A program made the position numbers and the translations under genes. The notes beneath the pieces are model-generated. The model ran no database searches. It saw nothing but the letters and a program-made list of their open reading frames with translations, and was not told the origin of the DNA. A stretch of 64,000 nt of DNA from Rodentibacter ratti (GTDB lineage Bacteria; Pseudomonadota; Gammaproteobacteria; Enterobacterales; Pasteurellaceae), in the NCBI RefSeq assembly GCF_002000485.1, contig NZ_MLAJ01000001.1:1-64000 (forward strand), in the 5' to 3' direction. This document shows positions 36,212-45,612 of the stretch, piece after piece. Within the stretch, counting starts at the first letter, position 1. Each line of letters opens with the position of its first letter.

Positions 36212-36679
36212 ATGAACTATTTACAATATTACCCCGTTGATGTGGTAAATGGCGAAGGCACGCGTTGTACCCTTTTTGTGAGCGGTTGTACCCATGGTTG
36301 CAAGGGCTGTTATAACCAAAAAAGCTGGTCATTTAGTGCAGGCGTACGCTTTGACGAAGCCATGGCACAACAAATTATCAATGATTTAAAAGATACCCGT
36401 ATCAAACGCCAAGGTTTAACGCTATCCGGTGGCGACCCTCTCCATCCCCGCAACCTAGAAACCCTTTTGCCTTTCGTGCAACGGGTAAAACGTGAATGCC
36501 CCGACAAAGATATTTGGGTGTGGACAGGTTACACATTAGCAGAGTTGGATGAAAATCAGCGTGCCATACTCCCCTATATTGATGTCCTCATTGATGGAAA
36601 ATTTGAACAAGAAAAAGCCGACCCAAGCCTGCTCTGGCGGGGATCGGCTAATCAGATTATTCATCGTTTTAAACTTTAG
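36212..36679 (+). CDS. nrdG: Anaerobic ribonucleotide reductase activating protein
   Basis: NrdG is a radical SAM enzyme that generates the glycyl radical on NrdD, needed for dNTP synthesis without oxygen. The 155-residue protein has the cluster cysteines in GCTHGCKGC (Cys26, Cys30, Cys33) and a GGDPLHP segment. The length is normal (154 in E. coli). NrdD is not in this window. Its 3' end overlaps that of the convergent tatD-family gene by 4 bp. A short frame ends on its ATG. I found no clear FNR box upstream. Confidence 0.94.
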   Translation: MNYLQYYPVDVVNGEGTRCTLFVSGCTHGCKGCYNQKSWSFSAGVRFDEAMAQQIINDLKDTRIKRQGLTLSGGDPLHPRNLETLLPFVQRVKRECPDKDIWVWTGYTLAELDENQRAILPYIDVLIDGKFEQEKADPSLLWRGSANQIIHRFKL

Positions 36680-37464
36680 CCAAATAGCTTTGTGCTATTT
36701 TCCCACATAATTTGCTGGATTAATTCTGCCGACTCATTGCGTAGCAAGCACAATGCCTTAAAACTTTCCATAATCCGTTCAGGGCGATTCGGTTGCCCTT
36801 GGAAGCCAAACACTGGCATATCTGGGCTATCGGTTTCCAACACCAATGCCTCTAAGGGTAATTTTGCAATCGCTTGGCGGGTTTTATTTGCCCGTTGATA
36901 AGTAATCGTACCGCCCACACCAATTTTATAGCCCAGATCCACAAACCGTTTAGCTTGCTCATAACTACCGGCAAAACCATGTATCACACCATATTTGGGC
37001 AATGAAATACGCTTCAAAAAAGTAAACACTTGATCGTGAGCTTTTCGGCTGTGAATATTCACGGGTAAGGCAAATTGCTTCGCAAGATAAAGCTGACTTT
37101 CAAAAAAATGACATTGTTTTTGCCAAAGTTCATCTGTCAATAAATCGGGGATCGCACGCTCCAAACCAATTTCCGCCACAGCCGTCGCACTTTTATCACG
37201 CTGAACTAAGGCCTGTTCCAAAACCGATAAATCCGTTTCCGAGTGTTCTTTAATATAAAGCGGATGTAAACCCAACCCATAATATAAATTTTCTGGATAA
37301 AGTGCGGTCATTTTTTGGATAGTTTTAAAATCCCGTGCCAATACCGCCACAATCAGCATTTTCTCTACACCGGCCTGCTTGGCATTTTCCACTAATTGTG
37401 AAAGTGGCTCACCGGTAAATTGCTGCAAATAATCAAGGTGGGTGTGAGTATCGAAAAAAGGCAT
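36676..37464 (-). CDS. yjjV: TatD-family metal-dependent deoxyribonuclease (YjjV type)
   Basis: TatD-like proteins are TIM-barrel hydrolases with two metals; several have DNase activity. The 262-residue protein has the N-terminal metal pair in FFDTHTHLDYL, then a GLHPLY, the glutamate in AEIGLER and the histidines in PVNIHSRKAH and VIHGFAGS. Near the C terminus is LETDSPDMP. The length and motifs fit YjjV. In E. coli yjjV lies near other genes than here. It runs against nrdG, overlapping it by 4 bp. Confidence 0.85.
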   Translation of the reverse strand: MPFFDTHTHLDYLQQFTGEPLSQLVENAKQAGVEKMLIVAVLARDFKTIQKMTALYPENLYYGLGLHPLYIKEHSETDLSVLEQALVQRDKSATAVAEIGLERAIPDLLTDELWQKQCHFFESQLYLAKQFALPVNIHSRKAHDQVFTFLKRISLPKYGVIHGFAGSYEQAKRFVDLGYKIGVGGTITYQRANKTRQAIAKLPLEALVLETDSPDMPVFGFQGQPNRPERIMESFKALCLLRNESAELIQQIMWENSTKLFG

Positions 37465-37487
37465 AATATATCGCTTTGAAATGGAAA

Positions 37488-37515
37488 GAGAAAACCTGAG
37501 ACAACGCTCAGGTTT
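37488..37515 (-). terminator. Terminator of ppiB
   Basis: A 9-bp stem AAACCTGAG/CTCAGGTTT with a 6-nt loop lies 7 bp past the ppiB stop. The minus-strand tail is only moderately T-rich (TTCTCTTT). Confidence 0.7.
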
Positions 37516-37521
37516 CTTTCA

Positions 37522-38031
37522 TTATTCTACGGTAACAGAATGAATCACCACATCGTCTTTCGGCACATCTTGGTGGAAACCTTTATTACCGGTTTTCACA
37601 CCTTTGATTTTGTCCACCACATCCATGCCTTCCACCACTTCGCCAAATACCGCATAACCCCATTCTTGCACCACTGTTTTGCCAAACATTTCTTTAGAAC
37701 GGTGATCGAGAAAGCTGTTATCCGCTACATTAATGAAAAATTGTGCCGTAGCGGAATGAGGGTCGGAAGTGCGAGCCATAGCAATGGTACCACGTTTATT
37801 GCTCAATCCGTTTGCCGCTTCGTTTTGGATCGGCGCATTGGTGCTTTTCTCTTTCATTCCGCTTTCCATACCGCCACCTTGGATCATAAATCCGTCAATA
37901 ACACGGTGGAAAATTGTGTTATCATAAAAGCCGTTTTTACAATAAGTTAAGAAATTTTCGACTGTGATTGGCGCTTTTTCCGCATTTAATGCCAGTTTAA
38001 TATCGCCAAAATTTGTGTGCAAAATAACCAT
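37522..38031 (-). CDS. ppiB: Peptidyl-prolyl cis-trans isomerase B (cyclophilin)
   Basis: PpiB speeds proline isomerisation during folding in the cytoplasm. The 169-residue product has the cyclophilin core: [13 protein letters not shown] with the catalytic arginine, then [24 protein letters not shown] and [13 protein letters not shown] start at the ATG at 38031 ([11 protein letters not shown]), with GGGAAA upstream; a longer frame to 38082 lacks support. There is no signal peptide, in line with the cytoplasmic form. It is divergent from cysS, as in E. coli. Confidence 0.95.
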   Translation of the reverse strand: MVILHTNFGDIKLALNAEKAPITVENFLTYCKNGFYDNTIFHRVIDGFMIQGGGMESGMKEKSTNAPIQNEAANGLSNKRGTIAMARTSDPHSATAQFFINVADNSFLDHRSKEMFGKTVVQEWGYAVFGEVVEGMDVVDKIKGVKTGNKGFHQDVPKDDVVIHSVTVE

Positions 38032-38136
38032 TTTGATTTCCCTATGAAATTTAAAGGCTGCCATTATTCCATAAATAAGCAATAAGTGCTATAAAAGTGC
38101 GGTCAGTTTCACTATCAATTTTAAGCCGAGAAAAAA

Positions 38137-39516
38137 ATGCTAAAAATTTTCAATACCCTAACCCGAGAAAAAGAAATTTTTAAACCAATCCACGCCAATC
38201 AAGTGGGGATGTATGTGTGTGGTGTAACCGTCTATGATTTATGCCATATCGGACATGGTCGCACCTTTGTGTGCTTTGATGTGATCGCCCGTTATCTGCG
38301 TTATTTAGGCTATGATTTAACCTATGTACGCAATATTACCGATGTGGACGATAAAATCATTAAACGCGCCTTAGAAAATCAAGAAACCTGTGAACAATTG
38401 GTGGATCGTATGGTGCTAGAAATGTACAAAGATTTCGATGCGTTAAATATTTTACGCCCGGATTGTGAACCTCGTGCAACCCATCATATTCCTGAAATCA
38501 TTGAAATTGTTGAAAAATTAATTGAACGGGGGCACGCTTATGTGGCGCAAAACGGCGATGTGATGTTCGATGTGGAAAGCTTCCAAGAATACGGTCAATT
38601 ATCCCGTCAAGATTTAGAACAATTACAAGCGGGCGCACGGGTTGATATCTCCGATGTGAAAAAAAATCCGATGGACTTTGTGTTGTGGAAAATGTCAAAA
38701 CCGAACGAACCAAGCTGGCAATCCCCTTGGGGCGCGGGTCGTCCGGGCTGGCATATTGAATGTTCGGCAATGAATAGTAAACAATTAGGCGAACATTTTG
38801 ATATTCACGGCGGTGGTTCTGATTTAATGTTCCCTCACCATGAAAATGAAATTGCTCAATCTTGCTGTGCGCACGGTGGCGATTATGTCAATTATTGGAT
38901 TCACTCCGGTATGATTATGGTGGATAAAGAAAAAATGTCGAAATCTCTTGGCAATTTCTTCACCATTCGTGATGTACTCGACCATTATGATGCGGAAACC
39001 GTACGCTATTTCTTATTATCCGCTCACTACCGCAGCCAGCTCAATTATAGTGAAGAAAATCTAAATTTAGCCCATGGTGCATTGGAACGGTTATATACCG
39101 CCTTGCGGGGAACAGATCAAAGTGCGGTCGCTTTTGGCGGAGAAAATTTTGTTGAAGCATTCCGTGAAGCGATGGACGATGATTTCAACACACCCAATGC
39201 CATTTCTGTGTTATTTGAAATGGCACGTGAAGTGAATAAATTAAAATCGGAAGATATTGGAAAAGCCAATGGACTCGCCGCACAATTACGAAAATTAGCT
39301 CAAATTTTAGGGTTGTTAGAACAAGATCCGGAAAGCTTTTTACAAGCCGGTTCTGACGACGATGAAGTCGCTAAAATCGAGGAATTAATCCAACAACGTA
39401 ATGAAGCCAGAGCCGCCAAAAACTGGGCTGCCGCAGATGAGGCGAGAAATGCCTTAAATGCGATGGGTATTGTGCTAGAAGACGGACCAACCGGTACAAG
39501 CTGGCGTAAACAATAA
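38137..39516 (+). CDS. cysS: Cysteinyl-tRNA synthetase
   Basis: CysS charges tRNA-Cys. The 459-residue class I synthetase has the HIGH motif as CHIGHG (residues 37-40 HIGH) and KMSKS at 266-270. The zinc ligands include Cys28 in [10 protein letters not shown] and GWHIECS with [15 protein letters not shown]. The length fits E. coli (461). A terminator built from an altered USS pair follows directly. ppiB is divergent upstream, with a USS between. Confidence 0.97.
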   Translation: MLKIFNTLTREKEIFKPIHANQVGMYVCGVTVYDLCHIGHGRTFVCFDVIARYLRYLGYDLTYVRNITDVDDKIIKRALENQETCEQLVDRMVLEMYKDFDALNILRPDCEPRATHHIPEIIEIVEKLIERGHAYVAQNGDVMFDVESFQEYGQLSRQDLEQLQAGARVDISDVKKNPMDFVLWKMSKPNEPSWQSPWGAGRPGWHIECSAMNSKQLGEHFDIHGGGSDLMFPHHENEIAQSCCAHGGDYVNYWIHSGMIMVDKEKMSKSLGNFFTIRDVLDHYDAETVRYFLLSAHYRSQLNYSEENLNLAHGALERLYTALRGTDQSAVAFGGENFVEAFREAMDDDFNTPNAISVLFEMAREVNKLKSEDIGKANGLAAQLRKLAQILGLLEQDPESFLQAGSDDDEVAKIEELIQQRNEARAAKNWAAADEARNALNAMGIVLEDGPTGTSWRKQ

Positions 39517-39534
39517 ATAATTGTTAAAAGAACT

Positions 39535-39568
39535 AAAAAGTGCAGTAAAAATTTACTGCACTTTTTTT
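39535..39568 (+). terminator. Terminator of cysS, symmetrically altered USS pair
   Basis: A 15-bp perfect stem (39535-39549 with 39552-39566) and a T run. Both arms carry AAGTGCAGT, the uptake core with the same G-to-A change, so pairing is intact while the uptake core is lost. Confidence 0.9.
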
Positions 39569-39596
39569 ATATACTTACTCATATTTGAGTAATTTT

Positions 39597-39612
39597 TATG
39601 ATCAAAGTCACA
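39597..39612 (+). promoter_or_regulatory. Probable CRP-cAMP site upstream of lctP
   Basis: TATGA-TCAAAG-TCACA differs from the CRP consensus at one base. It lies about 100 bp before the lctP start. Confidence 0.6.
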
Positions 39613-39711
39613 AATTTTCAACATTTCGCTTTATTTATCCAATAACTTATTTACAATTCATCACCGTTAAAATAACAAACTTAAAGAAACCCTACCTATA
39701 TAAGGAATCCT

Positions 39712-41307
39712 ATGGCTCTTTTTCTTAGTATCTTTCCAATTGTTTTACTCATTTATCTAATGGTAAAACGCAATGCACTTCCTTCTTATGTTGCTCTCCC
39801 TTGGATTGCCGTGGTTGTGCTGATTATTCAACTTATTTACTTTGGTACCGATATCTCCACAGTCAGTGCCAATATTGCCTCTGCAATCATTGCAGTACAA
39901 ACGCCCATTACAGTTATTTTTGGTGCGATTCTATTTAACCGTTTTTCAGAAGCATCCGGTGTAACCAACACCTTGCGTAAATGGTTAGGCGAAATAAATC
40001 CTAACCCGGTCGCACAAATAATGATTATCGGCTGGGCATTTGCTTTTATGATTGAAGGTGCCAGTGGTTTTGGTACCCCTGCTGCAATTGCCGCACCAAT
40101 TCTTGTTGGTTTAGGATTTAATCCAATAAAAGTGGCTGTTTTAGCATTAATTATGAACTCTGTTCCCGTCTCTTTTGGCGCAGTAGGTACACCAACTTGG
40201 TTCGGATTTGGCCCACTAAATTTGGCAGAGAGTCAAATTCTTGAAATTGGTTCAATTACCGCAACCATTCATGCCTTTGCCGCATTAGTCATTCCACTTA
40301 TTGCATTACGTTTTATCGTATCAGGAAAAGAAATCCGCCAAAATATTGTGTTTATTTATATTAGTATTTTTGCGTGCGTGATTCCTTATTTCTTCCTTGC
40401 ACAAATAAACTATGAGTTCCCATCTTTAGTCGGTGGTGCGATTGGTATGTTTATTTCCGTATTTGTAGCCAATAAAGGCATTGGTTTAGCGAAAGTAGAA
40501 AATACATTAAGCAGTACGGGAGTAAATGGTAAAGAGATAGCAAAAGCCTTGTTGCCAACCGGTTTATTGATTTTATTTTTAATCGTCACCCGTATTCAAC
40601 AGTTACCATTTAAGGCAATGATGAATGACGCAACAACTTGGTTTGCGTTACAACTTGGTTCTCTCGGACAATTTGAAATCAGTAAAGGCTTAATTTTCAG
40701 CTTAAAAGAAATTTTTGGGACTAATGTAAATGCCAGCTATAAATTACTTTATGTTCCTGCTTTAATTCCATTTATTGTTACTGTTTTAATTTGCGTACCG
40801 TTATTTACAATGAACGCTCAAAAAACCAAGGAAATTTTTATCGGTAGTTTGAAACAATCGAGAAACCCATTTTATGCGCTGATCGGGGCGTTAATCATGG
40901 TGAACCTGATGTTGGTTGGCGGTGATGCATCAATGGTTAAAATTATTGGTAAAAGCTTTGCTCAAGCAACCGGAGAATATTGGACTATCTTCGCTTCTTA
41001 CTTAGGTGCGGTGGGAGCATTCTTCTCCGGTTCTAATACCGTCTCAAACTTAACTTTTGGTAGTGTACAATTATCAACTGCAGAAATTACAGGTTTATCG
41101 ACAAGTCTGATTCTCGCATTACAATCTGTTGGTGGTGCAATGGGTAACATGGTTTGTATTAACAATATCGTTGCAGTAAACTCGGTATTAAATATTCAAA
41201 ACCAAGAAGGTGCAATTATTAAGAAAACTGTCATACCAATGTTTATGTATGGCGTTATTGCAGCGGTAGTGGCATTAACTATTATTCCAATGTTTTTTAA
41301 CGTTTAA
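39712..41307 (+). CDS. lctP: L-lactate permease
   Basis: LctP brings lactate in with protons. The 531-residue protein has about 13 membrane segments and the family segments FMIEGASGFGTPAAIAAP, SFGAVGTPTWFG and FFSGSNTVSNLTFG. The length is slightly below E. coli LldP (551). The lactate-oxidising genes lldEFG follow 132 bp later after a hairpin, which suggests a shared transcript with a drop in level. No lactate regulator gene lies beside it. Confidence 0.93.
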   Translation: MALFLSIFPIVLLIYLMVKRNALPSYVALPWIAVVVLIIQLIYFGTDISTVSANIASAIIAVQTPITVIFGAILFNRFSEASGVTNTLRKWLGEINPNPVAQIMIIGWAFAFMIEGASGFGTPAAIAAPILVGLGFNPIKVAVLALIMNSVPVSFGAVGTPTWFGFGPLNLAESQILEIGSITATIHAFAALVIPLIALRFIVSGKEIRQNIVFIYISIFACVIPYFFLAQINYEFPSLVGGAIGMFISVFVANKGIGLAKVENTLSSTGVNGKEIAKALLPTGLLILFLIVTRIQQLPFKAMMNDATTWFALQLGSLGQFEISKGLIFSLKEIFGTNVNASYKLLYVPALIPFIVTVLICVPLFTMNAQKTKEIFIGSLKQSRNPFYALIGALIMVNLMLVGGDASMVKIIGKSFAQATGEYWTIFASYLGAVGAFFSGSNTVSNLTFGSVQLSTAEITGLSTSLILALQSVGGAMGNMVCINNIVAVNSVLNIQNQEGAIIKKTVIPMFMYGVIAAVVALTIIPMFFNV

Positions 41308-41353
41308 TATAGAGAAATATCACTACATTTATTACATATTTTACTCAATCTAG

Positions 41354-41379
41354 AAGGAAGTATTTATACTTCCTTTTAT
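41354..41379 (+). terminator. Hairpin between lctP and lldE
   Basis: A 10-bp stem AAGGAAGTAT/ATACTTCCTT with a 2-nt centre is followed by a short T stretch. It may terminate part of the lctP transcripts. Confidence 0.55.
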
Positions 41380-41439
41380 ACTGTAATAGTATTATAAATA
41401 CGATTTTTTCTTATTCTTAATTTTTAATAGGCATATCAA

Positions 41440-42174
41440 ATGAATGTAAATTTTTATGTAACCTGCATTGCAGATGTTGTGAAGGCCGGTGTTGCCAAAA
41501 ACACCGTTCTCTTGCTCGAAAAATTGGGGTGCAATGTCATTTTCCTTGAAAAGCAAGGTTGTTGTGGGCAACCAGCTATAAACAGCGGCTATACCAAACA
41601 GGCGCTAGCAGGAATGAAAAATTTGGTTGAAACCTTTGAAGTCAATGATCACCCGATTGTTGCACCTGCCGGGTCTTGTGTCTCTGCGATTAAATATTAT
41701 CCTGAATATTTTAACCGATTTGGTGAAACCGAATGGGCAAAACGCGCAGAAAATGTATCCAAACGCTTTTATGATCTCACGGATTTTATCGTCAATGTTC
41801 TAGGAAAAACTGATATCGGCGCAACATTAACGGGTAAAGCAGTTTATCATCCTTCTTGTAGCTTAAGCCGTAAACTCGGTATTGTCGATGAGCCTCTCGC
41901 TTTGCTTCGCAACGTAAAAGGTTTAGAACTTCTTCCAATTCACAATCAACAAACTTGTTGCGGTTTTGGTGGAACATTTTCAGTTAAAATGGCTGAAATT
42001 TCCGGCGAAATGGTTACAGAGAAAGTAAAAAATATTACCGAGGTTGAACCCGATTATCTAATTGGTGCCGATGTGAGCTGTTTAATTAATATTAACGGGC
42101 GCTTACAACGTGAAGGTAAAAAAGTAAAAGTTATGCATATTGCAGAAGTGCTAATGCAACAAGGAGAAGTTTAA
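41440..42174 (+). CDS. lldE: L-lactate utilisation Fe-S oxidoreductase, LutA/YkgE type
   Basis: LldE is one of three subunits of the LldEFG (LutABC) complex that oxidises L-lactate to pyruvate. The 244-residue protein consists of two CCG domains: QGCCGQPAINSG at about residues 44-55 and TCCGFGGTFS at about 170-179; these cysteines bind iron-sulfur clusters. The gene is followed by lldF after a single base. The neighbour lctP supports lactate as substrate. Confidence 0.9.
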   Translation: MNVNFYVTCIADVVKAGVAKNTVLLLEKLGCNVIFLEKQGCCGQPAINSGYTKQALAGMKNLVETFEVNDHPIVAPAGSCVSAIKYYPEYFNRFGETEWAKRAENVSKRFYDLTDFIVNVLGKTDIGATLTGKAVYHPSCSLSRKLGIVDEPLALLRNVKGLELLPIHNQQTCCGFGGTFSVKMAEISGEMVTEKVKNITEVEPDYLIGADVSCLININGRLQREGKKVKVMHIAEVLMQQGEV

Positions 42175-42175
42175 T

Positions 42176-43585
42176 ATGTCCCATTTACAAACCAGCAACC
42201 TTCCTTTTAAAGAGCGTGTCGAACAACAGATTCACAATGAAATCATGCGTAAAGCGGTAATCAAGGCTCAGGAAACCATTGGTGCTAACCGTCAAAAAAT
42301 GGTTGATGAGTTAGGGCATTGGGAAGAATGGCGTGATCTGTCTAAACAATTCCGCAATCATGTTTTAGCTAATTTAGATGCCTATCTATATCAATTAAGT
42401 GAAAAAGTGACTCAAAATGGAGGACATGTTTTTTTCGCAGAAACGGCTGAAGAAGCAAGTGCTTATATCCGTAAAGTTGCCTTAGAGAAAAAAGCCAAAA
42501 CCATTGTTAAATCAAAATCAATGGTAACAGAAGAAATCGGTTTAAACTCCGTTTTAGAAACCGAGGGAATAAAAGTCGTTGAAACAGATCTCGGTGAATA
42601 TTTACTTCAAATCGTTGGCGATAAGCCGTCACATATTGTTGTACCAGCTATCCATAAAGATCGCCACCGTATTCGTAAAGAGTTACATGAAGTATTGGGC
42701 TATGAAGGCAGCGAACAACCGGAAGAAATGAATGCATTTATCCGTAAAGTTTTACGAGAAGATTTCTTAAAGGCAGATATTGGAATTTCAGGTTGTAATT
42801 TTGCTGTACCGGAAACAGGTTCGGTTTGTTTAGTGACCAATGAAGGAAACTTACGTTTAGCCACCACCGTACCGAAAACACATATTGCTGTAATGGGGAT
42901 GGAACGCATTGCACCAACCTTTAAAGAAGTTGATGTTCTAATCACAATGCTCTGCCGTAGTGCCGTAGGCGCAAAATTAACCGCCTACAATACTTGGCTC
43001 ACCGGCCCTCGTCTAGAAGGTGAAGCGGATGGTCCGGAAGATTTCCATTTAGTGATTGTCGATAATGGACGTTCGGCCATTTTAGAAAGTGAATTTAAAG
43101 AAGTTTTACGCTGTATTCGCTGTGGAGCCTGTCTCAACACCTGCCCGGCTTATCGTCAAATCGGGGGACATGGTTATGGTTCAATTTACCCGGGTCCAAT
43201 AGGAGCGGTTATTTCCCCTCTTCTGGGTGGTTACAAAGAATTTAAAGAATTACCTTACGCTTGTTCGCTCTGTAATGCTTGTAACAGTGTTTGTCCTGTT
43301 AAAATTCCATTAGCACAACTTATTCTTAAACATCGTGAAAAAATGGTAGATCAAGGTATTACGCCAAAAATCGAGCAATTGGAAATTAAAGGCTTCACAT
43401 TTGCCAACTCTCACCCTAGCATTTGGAATATGGGCGTTAAAGTAGGGGCAAAAGTTATAAGTACGTTTATCAAAAACGGAAAACCGCCTATTAAAATGGG
43501 TGCATTAGGTGAATGGACAAAAGCACGTGATTTACCGACCAGCGATGGCGAAAGTTTCCGTGAGTGGTTTGCAAAACGGAAATAA
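42176..43585 (+). CDS. lldF: L-lactate utilisation Fe-S protein, LutB/YkgF type
   Basis: LldF is the large iron-sulfur subunit of the lactate oxidising complex. The 469-residue protein has an N-terminal LUD domain (KSKSMVTEEIGLN, then ISGCNFAVPETGSV). Two ferredoxin-type cysteine groups follow, CIRCGACLNTCP and CSLCNACNSVCP, in the C-terminal third. The length fits YkgF (475). It starts one base after lldE and is followed by lldG. Confidence 0.92.
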   Translation: MSHLQTSNLPFKERVEQQIHNEIMRKAVIKAQETIGANRQKMVDELGHWEEWRDLSKQFRNHVLANLDAYLYQLSEKVTQNGGHVFFAETAEEASAYIRKVALEKKAKTIVKSKSMVTEEIGLNSVLETEGIKVVETDLGEYLLQIVGDKPSHIVVPAIHKDRHRIRKELHEVLGYEGSEQPEEMNAFIRKVLREDFLKADIGISGCNFAVPETGSVCLVTNEGNLRLATTVPKTHIAVMGMERIAPTFKEVDVLITMLCRSAVGAKLTAYNTWLTGPRLEGEADGPEDFHLVIVDNGRSAILESEFKEVLRCIRCGACLNTCPAYRQIGGHGYGSIYPGPIGAVISPLLGGYKEFKELPYACSLCNACNSVCPVKIPLAQLILKHREKMVDQGITPKIEQLEIKGFTFANSHPSIWNMGVKVGAKVISTFIKNGKPPIKMGALGEWTKARDLPTSDGESFREWFAKRK

Positions 43586-43608
43586 TTCAGACAAAGGAAT
43601 TAATAACA

Positions 43609-44310
43609 ATGAATTTAGAAAACAGAGAAAATTTCTTAAACAAACTTGCAAATAAAATGGGCAGAGCTCGACAACTAGAGCCAACCCCAATGGAAGAGCC
43701 GTTAAATGACTATCCTTTGACTCGCTTAACACATTTATCCCAAAGTGAGCTTTGTGATGAATTTATGAATTTCGCTAAAGTTTTATTAGTGGATATCGTT
43801 GAAACAACGGAAGAAAACGTTACAAAAGCGATCTTAGATGTCTGTGAAAAATATGGTGGTGGTAGTATCGTACTGAACCATGATTCCCGTCTTGAAGATC
43901 TAGGTATTATTAGCGCTGTAAAAAACACATTCGACAGTTACCTGTGGGATTATGATAATGGTGATGAAAATATCATAAAATCAGCCAAGGCAAATATTGG
44001 TATCGTACATGGTGAATATGGGCTTGCAGAATCAGGCGGCGTTGTCTTATTTTCCTCTAAGGAAAATGGCCGCTCAACAAGTTTATTACCTGAAAAATCA
44101 ATTGTCGTTATTCGTAAAAGTGCGGTACTCCCTCGTGTCGCTCAGTTAGCCCAAGTTCTTCATGAAAAAGCATTAGCCGGAGAACGTATGCCATCATGCA
44201 TTAATATTATTTCCGGTCCAAGTGCTACTGCAGATATTGAGCTAATCAAAGTTGTCGGCGTCCACGGCCCGGTTTCTCAAATTTATGTTGTCATCGATGA
44301 CTTAAACTAA
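43609..44310 (+). CDS. lldG: L-lactate utilisation protein, LutC/YkgG type
   Basis: LldG is the third subunit, a LUD-domain protein. I start at the ATG at 43609, with AAAGGA 10 nt upstream, giving 233 residues, close to YkgG (231); the open frame reaches back into lldF without support. Visible segments are MGRARQLEP near the N terminus, and GIVHGEYGLAESGGVV plus INIISGPSATADIE in the LUD domain. A terminator follows. A USS lies inside. Confidence 0.88.
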   Translation: MNLENRENFLNKLANKMGRARQLEPTPMEEPLNDYPLTRLTHLSQSELCDEFMNFAKVLLVDIVETTEENVTKAILDVCEKYGGGSIVLNHDSRLEDLGIISAVKNTFDSYLWDYDNGDENIIKSAKANIGIVHGEYGLAESGGVVLFSSKENGRSTSLLPEKSIVVIRKSAVLPRVAQLAQVLHEKALAGERMPSCINIISGPSATADIELIKVVGVHGPVSQIYVVIDDLN

Positions 44311-44326
44311 ACTTGTCTAAACGAAT

Positions 44327-44354
44327 AAAACCAGCTTCATAGCTGGTTTTATAT
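44327..44354 (+). terminator. Terminator of lldEFG
   Basis: A 10-bp stem AAAACCAGCT/AGCTGGTTTT with a 4-nt loop, followed by ATATTTTT. Confidence 0.85.
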
Positions 44355-44529
44355 TTTTATAAGTGCAGTCCTCCAAGTGAATATAATGCGCACCACCCCA
44401 GCAATATAAGCTTTCAGCTAACAAAAAATATAATTTGCCAAACAAAAAGATACAACAAAACGTTGCTTCTCACTTCCTTTAAAAAATTATCCCAAAATAA
44501 CCGCACTTTTGTGAACATCCTATTTTTGC

Positions 44530-44535
44530 TATACT
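44530..44535 (+). promoter_or_regulatory. Probable -10 element of yjdM
   Basis: TATACT lies about 40 bp before the yjdM start, with TTGTGA 15 bp upstream as a possible -35. The rest of the 264-bp gap holds a USS at 44500 and nothing else I can name. Confidence 0.45.
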
Positions 44536-44574
44536 TGCACGCCTATTGTGATTAAATAAAAAAGGATAAAACCA

Positions 44575-44901
44575 ATGGAACAAATGCCGGCTTGCCCAAA
44601 ATGCCATAGTGAATATGTCTATCATGATTCTGTCAATTTTGTTTGTCCGGACTGCAGCTATGAATGGAATGGCACAGAACCCGTTGAAACAGATGATGAT
44701 CAACTTATTGTGAAAGACAGTAATGGTAACTTACTTGCAGACGGTGATGATGTACTTTTAATTAAAGATCTCAAATTGAAAGGCTCGTCTGAGGTTTTGA
44801 AAAAAGGCACAAAATTCAAAAATATCCGTTTAGCCAAGGGCGATCATAATGTCGATTGTGGCAAGATTATGTTGAAATCCGAGTTTTTGAAAAAGGCATA
44901 A
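44575..44901 (+). CDS. yjdM: YjdM/PhnA family zinc-ribbon protein
   Basis: The 108-residue protein has an N-terminal zinc ribbon (CPKC at residues 7-10 and CPDC near 23-26), then a PhnA-type domain with LIVKDSNGN and a [17 protein letters not shown] core. E. coli YjdM is close in length (111). The old name PhnA is misleading, since the protein is not shown to act on phosphonates, and its role is unknown. AAAAAGGA precedes the ATG. It stands alone, with a USS-pair terminator behind it. Confidence 0.88.
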   Translation: MEQMPACPKCHSEYVYHDSVNFVCPDCSYEWNGTEPVETDDDQLIVKDSNGNLLADGDDVLLIKDLKLKGSSEVLKKGTKFKNIRLAKGDHNVDCGKIMLKSEFLKKA

Positions 44902-44905
44902 TGAT

Positions 44906-44950
44906 AAAAAGTGCGGTAAAAAACAATAATTTTTATGACCGCACTTTTCC
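44906..44950. terminator. USS-pair terminator between yjdM and eda
   Basis: Inverted USS arms AAAAGTGCGGT (44907-44917) and ACCGCACTTTT (44938-44948) with a 20-nt loop, between two convergent genes. Confidence 0.85.
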
Positions 44951-44964
44951 TTTGGTATCTCATT

Positions 44965-45603
44965 TTATCTTGTTAAATCAATCACTTCCCTGACTAAACG
45001 TCCAATCTCATCCCAGTTTTTTGACTGGATTAATTGTTTCTCCACAAACCAAGAACCGCCACAAGCTACGATATTAGGAATAGCGAGATAATCGTTAATA
45101 TTATGTAACCCGATACCACCGGTTGGCATAATTTGTAATTGTCCATAAGGTCCAAGTAGGGCTTTAATCATTTTCACGCCTCCGGAGGCTTCAGCTGGGA
45201 AAAATTTCACAGCTGTAATTCCCACTTCCAATGCTGCTTCAATGGACATTGGATTATTCACTCCGGGTGTAATGGGAAAATTCAAATCTTGGCATAATTT
45301 CACAATTTTTGGATTAAATCCCGGTGTGACTACAAAATCAGCGCCACTATTTTTAGCTGAAACCACCTGGTCAGCGGTTAAAACCGTCCCAGCTGCGATT
45401 AAAAAATCCGGTTTATGCGTGCGTAATAGACGAATTGCCTCTGCCGCCGCATCAGAACGGAAAGTAATTTCCGCCACCGGTAAACCATTTTCAGCCAAGG
45501 CATCGGCTAATGGTAAAATATCCTCCGCATTGTCTAGTGCAATCACAGGAACAACCCTAAACTGACGGAGTTTTTCGATGATTTGATTGGTTGTGTATGA
45601 CAT
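44965..45603 (-). CDS. eda: KDPG/KHG aldolase
   Basis: Eda splits 2-keto-3-deoxy-6-phosphogluconate to pyruvate and glyceraldehyde 3-phosphate, the end point of uronate catabolism. The 212-residue protein has the family motifs AEITFRSDAA with the catalytic glutamate, the Schiff-base lysine in AVKFFPAEASGG and MPTGGI. The length is standard. It is the last gene of the leftward uronate operon, 9 bp after uxaC. Confidence 0.95.
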   Translation of the reverse strand: MSYTTNQIIEKLRQFRVVPVIALDNAEDILPLADALAENGLPVAEITFRSDAAAEAIRLLRTHKPDFLIAAGTVLTADQVVSAKNSGADFVVTPGFNPKIVKLCQDLNFPITPGVNNPMSIEAALEVGITAVKFFPAEASGGVKMIKALLGPYGQLQIMPTGGIGLHNINDYLAIPNIVACGGSWFVEKQLIQSKNWDEIGRLVREVIDLTR

Positions 45604-45612
45604 AATTTTCCT

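Larger units (their letters stand above)
36096..36212 (+). other. Short open frame ending at the nrdG start (possible gene remnant)
   Basis: A 38-codon frame without ATG runs from just after a TGA to a TAA that shares a base with the nrdG ATG. Its translation looks protein-like (GSLQRLIAENDEFDENLNRTF, acidic and helical). It overlaps the ffs promoter on the other strand. It may be the tail of a lost gene or chance; I do not recognise it. Confidence 0.25.
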
